Shown piece after piece: positions 53,269 to 62,605 of a stretch of DNA of 64,000 nucleotides. The position numbers were made by a program, and so were the translations under genes. Source of the DNA: CAVZTX01 sp963778375. GTDB taxonomy: Bacteria > Chloroflexota > Ktedonobacteria > Ktedonobacterales > Ktedonobacteraceae. Location: the NCBI GenBank assembly GCA_963778375.1, contig CAVZTX010000016.1, positions 1-64,000 of the forward strand. The letters run 5' to 3'. The notes under the pieces are model-generated. The model was not told the origin of the DNA, did no database searches, and saw only the letters and a program-made list of their open reading frames with translations. Within the stretch, counting starts at the first letter, position 1; every line of letters starts with the position of its first letter.

Positions 53269-53297
53269 GGGACGCGATAATTCGGGTCCCTACATGG
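53269..53297. repeat. Palindrome with CCCTAC tail (copy 6)
   Basis: GGGAC, 12-base loop, GTCCC, then TACATGG. It lies between the convergent ends of the small gene after rho and the pentapeptide gene. The tail is identical to that of the copy inside the zinc-ribbon gene at 11465. Confidence 0.5.
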
Positions 53298-53325
53298 CCT
53301 GGTTATTTATTAGAAACCATTATTT

Positions 53326-54135
53326 TTATTGGCGTGATCGTGCCCTACTCAACTGTTCGTTGGTATAGGTTGCCTCTTTTAGGATAGCGCCAGTAAGAGT
53401 TGCATTGTTGAGATCAGCTCCAGTGAGATTGGCCCCACTCAGGTTGGATCCAGTGAGATCAGCTGCTGTTAATCTAGTATTGTTCAGGTTAGCAGTGGTA
53501 AGATCGGTTCTGTTGAGTTTGGCTCCACTGAGGTTGACCCCGCTCAACTCGATACCATTCAGTTTGACATCACTGAGGTCAGCCCCACTGAGATCAGCAT
53601 TACGTAGGTCAACAATCGCTTTGCCCCGGTAGATGAGACCTGCATCATAGAGGAACTGTAACAAGTCTTTCTTACTGTTTGTTGCTATACGGCGCAGTAC
53701 TGCTAAGGTGAGGGCTTTAGCTACATCTCGAACGTCACTTCCTGGCTGCGATCTCGTCAAGTTTTTGTTCAGTAACAAGTCGATCATCTGGTCCTGGTAT
53801 TCTTTGAGGGCACCTTCTTGTTTCTGGTCATCCGCAACCGGTACAGCAGGCTGACCTTGTTGCCCGCTCGTTTCGCGGTCTGTTGAACGTAGATGTCCCG
53901 TAAATACGAGCGGTAACACCGATACAAAAACTGGGGCACTTAGCAGTTGCAGCCAATCCCAGAGGGTTCCATTGGCTTTAAATCCCGTCCAATTCCAATG
54001 GAGAAAATATGCTCCTATAACTCCTATCACTATGGCTATCCAGAACACTGTTACCAATACTTTCCATGCCGTGTGAAGTCGAAGTCGCGGTTGCGTGGTT
54101 GCTGTCGCTGTTTGTGTAGGTCTTACCGCTACCAT
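53326..54135 (-). CDS. Membrane-anchored pentapeptide-repeat protein
   Basis: 269 residues. Two membrane helices near residues 22-45 (VLVTVFWIAIVIGVIGAYFL) and 60-80 (LLSAPVFVSVLPLVF). A cytoplasmic helical linker is followed by about 16 pentapeptide units from residue 170 (A(D/N)LxG form: NADLSGADLSDVKLNGIEL, cited in part; LTGSNLSGANLTGADL). These form a right-handed quadrilateral beta helix. Relatives include gyrase-protecting proteins, but most membrane-linked forms have no known role. The nearest plus-strand ribosome sites are irrelevant; the start at 54135 follows GAGGAGATATCTAA. Confidence 0.85.
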   Translation of the reverse strand: MVAVRPTQTATATTQPRLRLHTAWKVLVTVFWIAIVIGVIGAYFLHWNWTGFKANGTLWDWLQLLSAPVFVSVLPLVFTGHLRSTDRETSGQQGQPAVPVADDQKQEGALKEYQDQMIDLLLNKNLTRSQPGSDVRDVAKALTLAVLRRIATNSKKDLLQFLYDAGLIYRGKAIVDLRNADLSGADLSDVKLNGIELSGVNLSGAKLNRTDLTTANLNNTRLTAADLTGSNLSGANLTGADLNNATLTGAILKEATYTNEQLSRARSRQ

Positions 54136-54274
54136 TTAGATATCTCCTCTCGAGGGTTACCAATCTGTCCGACTATACATGAATTGCGAGTATTGAAGGG
54201 ATTTGAATCAAAAGAACGACTTTCTCATAATATCACAAAAGATGCGATAGATTGGGCTTTAGTGATGTTGTATC

Positions 54275-54332
54275 GGGTAAGCGACTTTTGCAGATTGCGG
54301 AAACTGCCGTGAGTGAAGGCGTACAAGTGGAA
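54275..54332 (+). pseudogene. Duplicated 3' fragment of a YgiT-type gene
   Basis: About 58 bp (containing CAGATTGCGGAAACTGCCGT and GAGTGAAGGCGTACAAGT) repeat, with few differences, the 3' part of the intact gene at 54404-54643. It encodes the same IAETAVSEGVQV. It has no start or zinc-binding part, so it is the leftover of a tandem copy or a partial duplication. Otherwise the stretch 54136-54403 is empty. Confidence 0.75.
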
Positions 54333-54403
54333 CAGTCTGCATCTAAGCTCTATGATACTTCTCTGTTCTATGATATAGTACAGGAAAATGTATAGAGGAG
54401 AGG

Positions 54404-54643
54404 ATGGGTGCAGTGATGCAGTGTGTAATCTGCCAATATGGAGAAACTGAACCAGGAACCACAACAGTCGCGCTTACTAGAGATGAAACGACGGTTGTCA
54501 TTCGTGATGTCCCCGCACAAATTTGCACGACTTGCGGAGAGGAATATGTGGATGCGGCTACGGGCAAGCGACTTTCACAGATTGCGGAAACTGCCGTGAG
54601 TGAAGGCGTACAAGTAGATGTACGGCGCTATAGAGCCGCTTAG
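54404..54643 (+). CDS. YgiT-type zinc-finger protein (MqsA N-terminal-like antitoxin domain)
   Basis: 79 residues. Two CxxC pairs (MQCVICQYG and ICTTCGEEYVD) bind zinc, as in the N-terminal domain of MqsA/YgiT antitoxins. The C-terminal tail lacks a helix-turn-helix. Such genes usually follow a DUF4258/MqsR-like toxin gene, but none is seen within 300 bp, so it may be an orphan antitoxin. GAGGAG stands four bases before ATG 54404; ATG 54416 is an alternative start. Confidence 0.8.
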   Translation: MGAVMQCVICQYGETEPGTTTVALTRDETTVVIRDVPAQICTTCGEEYVDAATGKRLSQIAETAVSEGVQVDVRRYRAA

Positions 54644-54714
54644 ATTAATAAAGGAAGCTTTGCTACCACTCATCCGTAGGTAGACATAAAGAACCTTCTA
54701 AAGAAACGTTTCAT

Positions 54715-55989
54715 ATGCATCAACTGACTAATGGAAAACCTAATACTCTCTATACTCCTACTGCTCTCATACTGATCATGATTGTAGGTATCTCCTTTTT
54801 GGGGTTGGGCCTCGTTATGCCGCTACGGGCGCTGTATGGAAGACAGATCGGGGCATCCAGTACAGAGATTGGCTTGATGACGTCCTCTTATCTACTGGCA
54901 GGATTTCTAGCCTCGCCTGGCATTGGGTGGCTTTCGGACCGCTTTGGCTATAAGAATGTATTATGGATTGGCTTGCTACTCCATGCAGCGCTGATGCTGG
55001 CCTACATTCCCGCGCAGAATCCTCTCTTGCTGATAGGTCTACGTGCATGCGAGGGTGTCGCCTCAATAAGCGTGCTGCCCCCAACAAGAGCCATGATGAA
55101 CAGCATTGCTCCGAGAACCCGCCAGGGCGAAGCGTTATCATTGCTAAGCTCGGCACAGACAGTGGGCATATTGATTGGTCCCGCTGTTGGGGCGCTACTG
55201 GCAAGTCAAACGGGTTACATACTTTCGTTTGTAATTGCTAGCATACCACTTGTACTGGCATCACTTGTATGCCTGATCTTTTTGCCTATACATAGAGAAC
55301 CGCGCGTTTCATCTCCAGAGTCTCGAGGGGAAGTATCGAGTCGCTTATTCAGTCGCTCGCTGATGATAGCATATGGCTTTCAGGTCGTTTTAATGACGAC
55401 TAACGGAGTGGTAATGGCCATATGGAGTCTCTTTATGCTGGATCGCGGTGCATCATTGCCTCTAATCGGGCTCTCTTTCACCACGTTTGCCCTGCCAATC
55501 ATTTTCATTGCTCCATTGGTTGGCCGTTTATCGGATCGATACGGACGCTACTGGTTATTCTTAACAGGGATGGCTCTTATAGGTGGGATCTTTTGCTTGT
55601 ACAGCTTGCCATCTGTTACTGCCTGGGCAATTATTTTCATCTCGATACTGGAAGGCAGCGCATCCGCTATAGTGCGCAGCGCCCTTGATGGGTTTCTGGC
55701 TGATGTGATGCCGCAAGGTGCCAGGGGTAAGGTGCAGGCGAATTATAGCGCGGCAAACTTTATCGGAAATTTAATCGGAGCGACGGCGGCCGGCTTACTT
55801 TACGGCTACACGCCGGGTCTTCCTTTCCTTATCACCGGTCTCATCTGTCTTTGCGCCTGTCTTGTGCTGTTTCTCCCTGGATTGGCACGGCAATTTCATG
55901 CTGCACGGCGCAGCCTCTTAAGTGAACCTGTAGAAGTGGCGCTGGGGAGTGTTGTAGAGACTTCAAGGTTAAGTCAAACGGCAGATTAG
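54715..55989 (+). CDS. MFS transporter, 12-helix
   Basis: 424 residues, about 12 membrane helices. MFS motif A appears twice, as GWLSDRFGYKNVLW after helix 2 and GRLSDRYGRYWLF after helix 8. The helix 5 region GILIGPAVGALLA matches the antiporter motif of drug efflux MFS proteins. The substrate is not predictable. No clear ribosome site: the ATG follows GAAACGTTTCAT, itself near-palindromic (GAAACGTTTC). It overlaps the stop of the convergent WD40 gene by 4 bp. Confidence 0.88.
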   Translation: MHQLTNGKPNTLYTPTALILIMIVGISFLGLGLVMPLRALYGRQIGASSTEIGLMTSSYLLAGFLASPGIGWLSDRFGYKNVLWIGLLLHAALMLAYIPAQNPLLLIGLRACEGVASISVLPPTRAMMNSIAPRTRQGEALSLLSSAQTVGILIGPAVGALLASQTGYILSFVIASIPLVLASLVCLIFLPIHREPRVSSPESRGEVSSRLFSRSLMIAYGFQVVLMTTNGVVMAIWSLFMLDRGASLPLIGLSFTTFALPIIFIAPLVGRLSDRYGRYWLFLTGMALIGGIFCLYSLPSVTAWAIIFISILEGSASAIVRSALDGFLADVMPQGARGKVQANYSAANFIGNLIGATAAGLLYGYTPGLPFLITGLICLCACLVLFLPGLARQFHAARRSLLSEPVEVALGSVVETSRLSQTAD

Positions 55990-57215
55990 CTATTAGCGCC
56001 TCTGCCAGCAACGTAGAGGGCGATAGGCCAGAGTTTTACCAGGCCATCTTTCCCGCCGGTTGCAATAAAGGCACCGCCGGGAGACCAGGCGACACTGGTG
56101 GCCTGACTGAGAAATGTGACGATGGGTTGCCCAATGACAGCATTCCAGACTTGTGTTGTGCCATCTTCGCCCGCAGAGACAATAATTGCTCCATAAGGAG
56201 ACCAGGCCAGACTATTAACGGAACCAGAGCGACCACTATAAATTAAAAGTAATTCCCCGGTACGTGCGTTCCAGACCTGGACGGTCCCATCAAAACTGGC
56301 AGAGCCGATGTAGAAGCTGTTGGAAGACCATTTGATATCACTCACTACATCGTAATGGTCTGTATAGGTGAGGAAGGTTTTCCCAGTTGTTGCATCCCAG
56401 ACTTGCACAATGGTGGCAGCGCTGGTTGAGGCGATACGGGTTCCGTCGGGCGACCAGGCGACACTTAGCACAGCACTTGAATAAGTGGGATTATAGGTAA
56501 GCAGGCGCTTTCCTGTGATTACATTCCATACCTGCGTTAAACCATCACCTTCACCAATGGCGATGCGGGTGCTGTCAGGCGACCAGGTGACGCTGTAGAT
56601 GGAACTGACCGGGTTGGAATTGTGATAGATGAAGAGGAGTTTCCCGGTCTGGGCATCCCAGACCTGAGCGGTGCCATCAAGACTTACTGAAGCGATGCGC
56701 GTGCTGTCGGGCGACCAGGCGATGCCTGTGACTGTGTCGCTATGTCCATGATAGATCAGGACAGTTTTTCCAGTTTGTCTATCCCATATCTGGACCGTGG
56801 CGTCTTGACCACCTGCTGCCAGCAGTTTGCCATTGGGCGACCAGGCCACGTTGTGTACAGGACCTACCTGACCACGATAGATTCTGAGAGGATTCTGGTC
56901 GTAATCGATAGGATTTGACGAGGCAAATATTTCATTATGATTCGGTGCGATGTTTGGAGAGGATATGATGGAGTGAAGTGTGCTGCTGAGTATTATCAGT
57001 GAAGCTACGAGGGCGAGGAATAGTGTGAAAGATGCGCGTACGAGGCGCCACGTGCGCGGGTGGAGGGAACGCTGCCATTGCACGATTTTTTGCCAGAGCC
57101 TGGCATAGTGACTGCTCGCGGTCTCGCCTATGCCGGGCAAGTCGATGATTTCGAGATCGAATTCTTCTTTTGCTTGTGTTTTTTGCGGTTGTGGCGGTTG
57201 GCCGGTCGGTTCCAT
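55986..57215 (-). CDS. Membrane-anchored WD40-repeat protein
   Basis: 409 residues. An N-terminal cytoplasmic tail is followed by a single membrane helix near 62-82 (FTLFLALVASLIILSSTL). Residues about 115-405 form seven WD40 blades of the type VAWSPDGTRIAS...VQVWDATTGK, enough for a full propeller. The repeats are highly alike, which suggests recent internal duplication. WD40 propellers serve as interaction platforms; the partner is unknown. With the helix at the N-terminus the propeller is probably outside the cell. Confidence 0.87.
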   Translation of the reverse strand: MEPTGQPPQPQKTQAKEEFDLEIIDLPGIGETASSHYARLWQKIVQWQRSLHPRTWRLVRASFTLFLALVASLIILSSTLHSIISSPNIAPNHNEIFASSNPIDYDQNPLRIYRGQVGPVHNVAWSPNGKLLAAGGQDATVQIWDRQTGKTVLIYHGHSDTVTGIAWSPDSTRIASVSLDGTAQVWDAQTGKLLFIYHNSNPVSSIYSVTWSPDSTRIAIGEGDGLTQVWNVITGKRLLTYNPTYSSAVLSVAWSPDGTRIASTSAATIVQVWDATTGKTFLTYTDHYDVVSDIKWSSNSFYIGSASFDGTVQVWNARTGELLLIYSGRSGSVNSLAWSPYGAIIVSAGEDGTTQVWNAVIGQPIVTFLSQATSVAWSPGGAFIATGGKDGLVKLWPIALYVAGRGANS

Positions 57216-57247
57216 AATGGATTATATCATGTTGTCACATGAAGCGT

Positions 57248-58358
57248 TCAATACCGAATGGCTGAATCAAGGTCTGGGGTTTGTCCAGTGGTGATCAATT
57301 CTGCTATAGTCTTGCCGGTAATGGCGCTTAGTTCGAAGCCACCTGCGCCATGCCCTGTAGCTAGGATGACGTTCTCCCAGCCGGGTACGTTGCCAAGAAT
57401 GGGGTAGGTGTCCTGCGACATGGGGCGCAGGCCTGCCCAGATATTTGCTATGGCGGCATGTTCAAATGCGGGCACGAGTTGGATGGCATGAGAGAGCAGC
57501 CAGGCAAGACCACCCGCGGTGTTGCTTTTATCGAACCCTACTTGCTCAACTGTAGCGCCAACATAGATGGTATTATCAAGTTTAGGGACGAGGTAGAGGT
57601 CATTGCCAAAGATGACGTGTGTGAGCGGAGTAGATGGTTGCTCGAGCGAGAGAATCTGGCCGCGTGCGGGGAAAACGGGGATGGTCAGATCTAACCAACT
57701 GCCGATGTGCGCGGACCAGGCACCCGTGGCGATCACAAGGCGATTACAGGTGATGGTTTCTTGCTGCGCTGTATGTACGCCTGTGACCTTGCCGGAGGAG
57801 TGCTGGAGGCCGGTTACTTCGGTATGCTCATAAATTTGGGCACCTAGTTTGCGAGCGGCTTCGGCATAGGCTCTGAGTCATCAAGGGTGGCTTGATACTC
57901 GCGGCAAATGGGACGTAGAGGGCGGTATCTATTGCAGGGTTTAGCAAGGGGTCGTACTGATGAACCTGATCTCCTGTTAACCATGTTACGTCGGCTCCTT
58001 GCGCTTGCCAGGCTTTGGCATAGCTGCGTAAGCGGGGTTCGTCATTATTATCCATGACAACGTGAAGGGAACCTGTACGATGATATTCGACCTGCACTCC
58101 GCTGAGCGCTTCGATTTCTGTGATGAGTTGGGGTGTGATGGACCAGCTTGCTAAGAAGAGGTTGGCACTTGCCTTGGGTCCGGTGAGCACTCCAGCTGGT
58201 GCAAGTAGTCCTGCGGCGGCACTTGATGCTTCGGCTGCAATTTCAGCTCGTTCTAGGATGGTGGTCTGGATACCGGCTTTGCTGAGATGGTAGGCGATGG
58301 AGCAGCCGATGACGCCTGCGCCGATGATTAGGGTGTCGGTGGATTGGGTTGTTGGCAT
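57248..58358 (-). pseudogene. thiO: ThiO-like glycine/D-amino acid oxidase, frameshifted
   Basis: Start ATG 58358 after AAAAGGAG. The N-terminal part has the FAD motif LIIGAGVIGCSIAYHL and ERAEIAAEASSAAAGLLAP, as in glycine oxidase ThiO. Near 57885 the frame changes by one base. The continuation AYAEAARKLGAQIYEHTEV leads into the C-terminal half ending YPILGNVPGW and TGHGAGGFELSAITGK. ThiO makes the glycine imine for thiazole synthesis. No other thi gene lies near. One lesion only, so a sequence error is possible. Confidence 0.8.
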
Positions 58359-58609
58359 GATGTGTGCTCCTTTTGGGGGTATTATAGCATGAACAGGTAC
58401 ATGCATAACTTCTTCTGCCTCCTACTTGACGAAGCAACTTATGCACGTTACACTAACTATTGAGGAAAGGGCACTTCTTACCTATAGATTACATTATGAG
58501 AACAGATGTACTTATTGCATAATAGAGCGATGCTCTGATGTAGACTTGATAGCTACTATTGTTTTTTTGAAGTCTGGCCAGTTAACTATCTTGCTGGAGA
58601 GACAACTTG

Positions 58610-60568
58610 ATGAGCGATGCCAACGACTTCCAATCTCATGTCCCATATAAGGTGCGAAAATTGCATCATCAGGCAATAGATGCCCGCACCGAAGGGAGGC
58701 ATGCTGATCAGGAAGCCGCCCTCAAAGAGGCAGTGGAATTAGCGGGGCCATTAGATGCATCATTATCCCTTCGCATCAAAGAGCGTTATTGGCTGGCTGA
58801 TGCTCAACGAATACAAGGCAAGCACAAAGACGCTCTAGGTCAATATGATTGGCTCATTGGCCTGATATCTCATGATGATAATCAGAAACCACCCGATAAT
58901 AACGACCTCTACTACCTCGCTGGAGCATATATATACTTTGTGGAATGCGGTCTTAAAGCTCCAAATTACCTTTTCATTGAAGAAGAACTGAAGACGCTTC
59001 AGGACCAGATATTCGCAAAGGCGATAGTGATTTTCCAAAACAAAATAACAGAAGGGCTACATTGGCTACAGCAGATCAAAAAACGCAATTGGTCTGCTGG
59101 TTTGTACTTACAGTGGGGACTTTTATTTAAGCGTCAGGCAAGCCAGGAAGAGATGGAAATAGCCCGCACAGAATGTTTGAAAAATGCTCATGAAAAACTT
59201 CAAACAGCTCTAGATTATGCGGGTGAAAGTACAGGTGCACCTGGTTATACCTTCGTAACCTACCAACTTGAATTAGCAGACTTATGCTGCGATATAGGAC
59301 TTTATGCCAAAGCTATTGATCTAGCAGAGAAGGTATTAGCTACAGCAGATAGCAACATGAATGAACGGGAGCGAGCTTATAAAATCCTTATCTATGCTCA
59401 ACTGGAAAAAGGGGATATGGCTGCGATGCATATTCTTCCGCTCAAAGATCAGCCTTTAGATACCTCGATAAAAAGTACAGAAACTGTAGAGAACCATATT
59501 CTAAAACAGTTGCGCTCTATGGATAGGCAATTGGGTTATATGAGTACTGCACAATATGAGGTAACATCTGATCCCATCAGATCCGGGCAACGAGGCCCAT
59601 CTCAGAAAGTATCGGTTGAGAATCCGACAAACGTTGCGACTGACCAGCTTGGAGCCTCGCATGATGAACAAAGTAGGAATTTTAACCAGTCAATGATCGA
59701 GCAAGCTAGAGTTCTGAGTGAGTCAGTACACGAACAAGCCATGAGCATCAACAAGCTGTTACAAGGGCAAACTGTGGTGCAGGCAAGCATAGGCACCACT
59801 AATCAGATACCGGTGCTTCACAATGTTCCATTAACCAATTCACTAGGTGAAAAAGAAGAGCTACCTAAATCTTGTACTGAACACATAGTCTGTCTAGTCG
59901 CATTGCCATCCTCAGAAAAAGACGATTCATTTCATAAGGTGTTACTACCGGCATTAAGACGAGTCTTGGAATTGAAGCCTTACTACTGGCAAGTAGTTTG
60001 CGAAGATGAAAGAATTTATGAAAGTATTGAACAGCTTAACTTTCTTGCATGGCTGAATCGAGCACAGGCCTATATTGCTGATATCACGCTTGGAAGCTTT
60101 AAAGTAATGATCGAGTTGGGTGCTATGCTTTCGGCAAAAAACCCTGACCAACCCTTACTTGTGTTGAAAGAAGAGAAATGTACACAACACTTTGCTGATA
60201 TGCTAGGAATGGTTGGTTTGATTTTTGAGTATCCTCAAACCCAGAAGGGTGATGAGTGGGACGTTAAAAGGGTTGCTGAGCAACTGGAAAAGCATTTTCA
60301 TAACCATGAAGGTATTTCAGAGCTAAATAAAGGGAAGAAAGCTCATTACCTTTCATCCTTATTTTTTATGCAAGGAGGGGATGCCGGCTTGAATTTGAAT
60401 GAGGACATTGCTAGAAAACTTTCTCGTGAATTCACTACTATGCAAGAAGCTGTACAGAAAACGGGTGAAGATGCTTTTCGGCGTCGGGCTGAGGCAACTG
60501 GTCTTAACTCCGGATCTGTTAACGAAGTAAGATCAAAGATAATAGCGTGCTTAGGTGTAACTGAATAA
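58610..60568 (+). CDS. TPR protein with C-terminal deoxyribosyltransferase/TIR-like domain
   Basis: 652 residues. Residues about 10-300 are TPR-like helices (HHQAIDARTEGRHADQEAAL and YAKAIDLAEKVLATAD). A polar Gln-rich linker covers about 300-420. Residues 424-652 are homologous to the whole next gene: HIVCLVALP, LPALRRVLELKPYYWQVV, YIADITLGSFKVMIELGAML. This alpha/beta fold, with the pattern IAD...ELG, is that of nucleoside 2-deoxyribosyltransferase and some TIR-like NAD-active effectors. The Asn-Pro of the usual NPNVxxELG is replaced by Ser-Phe, so catalysis may be lost. Start 58610 has GGAGAG upstream. Possible sensor half of a defence pair (inference). Confidence 0.6.
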   Translation: MSDANDFQSHVPYKVRKLHHQAIDARTEGRHADQEAALKEAVELAGPLDASLSLRIKERYWLADAQRIQGKHKDALGQYDWLIGLISHDDNQKPPDNNDLYYLAGAYIYFVECGLKAPNYLFIEEELKTLQDQIFAKAIVIFQNKITEGLHWLQQIKKRNWSAGLYLQWGLLFKRQASQEEMEIARTECLKNAHEKLQTALDYAGESTGAPGYTFVTYQLELADLCCDIGLYAKAIDLAEKVLATADSNMNERERAYKILIYAQLEKGDMAAMHILPLKDQPLDTSIKSTETVENHILKQLRSMDRQLGYMSTAQYEVTSDPIRSGQRGPSQKVSVENPTNVATDQLGASHDEQSRNFNQSMIEQARVLSESVHEQAMSINKLLQGQTVVQASIGTTNQIPVLHNVPLTNSLGEKEELPKSCTEHIVCLVALPSSEKDDSFHKVLLPALRRVLELKPYYWQVVCEDERIYESIEQLNFLAWLNRAQAYIADITLGSFKVMIELGAMLSAKNPDQPLLVLKEEKCTQHFADMLGMVGLIFEYPQTQKGDEWDVKRVAEQLEKHFHNHEGISELNKGKKAHYLSSLFFMQGGDAGLNLNEDIARKLSREFTTMQEAVQKTGEDAFRRRAEATGLNSGSVNEVRSKIIACLGVTE

Positions 60569-60639
60569 GTAGGGTACTTGAGCAACGGGCTGATTGTCAT
60601 CCAAGAAAAGGTTTCATTAGCGAATCAGGAGGAACAAAC

Positions 60640-61359
60640 ATGGCAAGCAGATATCGGAAGCAGTCTAGTGAGCGCCCTAAGCATATTGTTTGTTTTGTTG
60701 CTCTACCTTTTAAAGACAGTGATACCTTCAAATACGAAACCGTGTTGCTACCTGCATTACGGGAAGTTCTAGAATTGAAGCCTTACTATTGGCAAGTGGT
60801 ACGTGCTGACGAACGGTACTTCGAAGATATTATACAAAATAACGTACGTACCTGGATGGAACGTGTCCAGGTTTACATTGCCGATGTCTCCGATGAGAAT
60901 CCCAATGTGATGATGGAACTTGGCTATATGCTCTGGACAAAAGAACCCGATCAGCCTCTCATCGTGTTACGGCGGTCCGGTACCAACCGTACTATATCAG
61001 ATCTAGCCGGATTTATGTATACCGTCTATCCCTCTGTCAATAGTGGCGATGTTTATGATATTCGAAGGATAGCTGATGCTTTACAAGAGGATTTCGACAA
61101 ACGTAATGATGTGCAGAACTTAAACAAAAACAAGGAGGCGCATTACCTTTCACCTCTTTACCTGGAAAAGAAGTTCAGTTTTAGTAATGCAGTTTCCAAA
61201 AAACTTTCTGAAGCCTTTAACACTATGGAAGCTGTGGAGGCAGCTACTACTGATGAATTCCGCGCTAAAGCTATTGCTGCTGGTATCTCTTCTGGATTTG
61301 TGGATGCGGTAAGGGAAACTATTTTAGAAGAGTTGAAGGAACTGAAGAGGCATTCATAA
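60640..61359 (+). CDS. Deoxyribosyltransferase/TIR-like domain protein
   Basis: 239 residues, homologous over its full length to residues 424-652 of the preceding protein. It keeps the complete motif ADVSDENPNVMMELGYML (residues 81-98), with a Glu (93) at the catalytic position of nucleoside 2-deoxyribosyltransferases. The C-terminal 90 residues (EAHYLSPLYLEKKFSF, then a helical tail) are shared with the neighbour and are not part of the classical enzyme. A strong ribosome site (GGAGG) stands before the ATG, 71 bp after the upstream gene. Likely the catalytic member of the pair; substrate (nucleotide or NAD) unknown. Confidence 0.6.
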   Translation: MASRYRKQSSERPKHIVCFVALPFKDSDTFKYETVLLPALREVLELKPYYWQVVRADERYFEDIIQNNVRTWMERVQVYIADVSDENPNVMMELGYMLWTKEPDQPLIVLRRSGTNRTISDLAGFMYTVYPSVNSGDVYDIRRIADALQEDFDKRNDVQNLNKNKEAHYLSPLYLEKKFSFSNAVSKKLSEAFNTMEAVEAATTDEFRAKAIAAGISSGFVDAVRETILEELKELKRHS

Positions 61360-61433
61360 ACATGAGAGCGAGCACAGCGAGCTGCAAGGCATCTTTGTTC
61401 TGTTGTTTAACGGGCTCTACCAAATTGTCATCA

Positions 61434-62605
61434 TTACTTAAGCATTCTTGATCTATTAATAGCCCCCGCCAAAATGCTTATCCCTTTCTCAATATCATCC
61501 TGCACAGCACGACTATAAGCAATCCTCAAATTATGTTCACCCTCGGCAGCTATTCACAAAAAAGCCTTCCCCTGCTGCCACCAATACTCCCTCTTGAAGC
61601 GCCAAACGCTTAACATCTTGAGCAAAGATGTTCTTTGGCAAAGTGAGCCAGATGAAAAAGCCACCCAGCGGGTGGGTCCATCGTACATCGGGTGGCATGT
61701 ATCGGCTCAGAGCAGATAGAGCCACATCGCGCCGCGCTTTGTATAGTGAACACAGATGGGTAAGATGCGTCTCCCAATGTTCACTGCAACAGTATTCAGC
61801 CACAATTTGTGCGGTGAAGGGATTGGCACCACCTCCCATTTGGCTAGTGCCGGAGTTGATGCAGCGCTGGATGATTTCTTCTGGGGCGAGGAGCCAGCCG
61901 AGGCGCAGACCGGGAGCAAGGGTTTTGGAAAAGCTGCCGATGCCTAAGACGTGGTTGCCGTTGGTGAGGGCATAGAAGCTGGGTGGGATGGTGCCTTCGA
62001 AGGAGAGGTCGCGGTAAACGTCGTCTTCGAGGACGAGGAAGTTGTACTGGTGGGCTAGTTCGATAATTTGAATACGGCGAGTTTCTGATAGGGTGATGCC
62101 AGTGGGGTTGTGGAAGTTGGGGATGGTGTAGAGGATGCTGGGGGATTTGCCGATGGCGTGGAGTTGGGTGAGCTTTTTTTCTAGTTCGCTTGGAATGAGG
62201 CCGGATTCGTCCATGGGGATAGAGTGCAGTTCGATGTGGTGGTCACGGAAGATGGAGAGGGCGTCAGCGTAGGTTGGGGCTTCGACGAGCATTACTCCGT
62301 TGGGTTTGGCGTAGAGGCGGGTGAGCATGTCTACAGCATGGGTTGAGCCTGCAACGATCATGAGGTTGGAGGGCGAGATGGAGAGGTTTTGTTCGCGGTT
62401 GATTTTTTCGACGAGGAAGTTAATGAGGCTTTGCGTGCCCTGTTCGGGGCCGTATTGGAGAGCAGTGTAGGCTTGAGAGGAACTGATTACGTTTTGCATG
62501 GCTTGACGAAATTCGGGGTGTGAGGAGGGTTGTAGGGTCGGGATGACCAAGCATGAGGGAGATGGTATTTTCGGTCATGCCTTGAGGTAAATCTTGGGAG
62601 GTCAT
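61434..62605 (-). pseudogene. PLP-dependent class I/II aminotransferase with two frameshifts
   Basis: The natural start ATG 62605 (TSQDLPQGMTENTISLMLGHPD) overlaps the stop of the M20 peptidase (ATGA). A one-base insertion near 62540 moves the frame to the main part: VAGSTHAVDML, NFHNPTGITLS (Asn-Pro of the PLP site), VLEDDVYRDLS and the Schiff-base Lys in GSFSKTLAPGLRLGW. Near 61548 a second shift hides the C-terminus AAEGEHNLRIAYS (carboxylate-binding Arg), which runs to TAA at 61434. The MocR/2-aminoadipate-transaminase type is the best fit. Confidence 0.8.

Noticed and set aside
58426..58650. 74-codon plus-strand frame before the TPR gene
   Set aside because: No ribosome site, Cys- and Ile-rich without pattern, and it runs into the start of the next gene in another frame.
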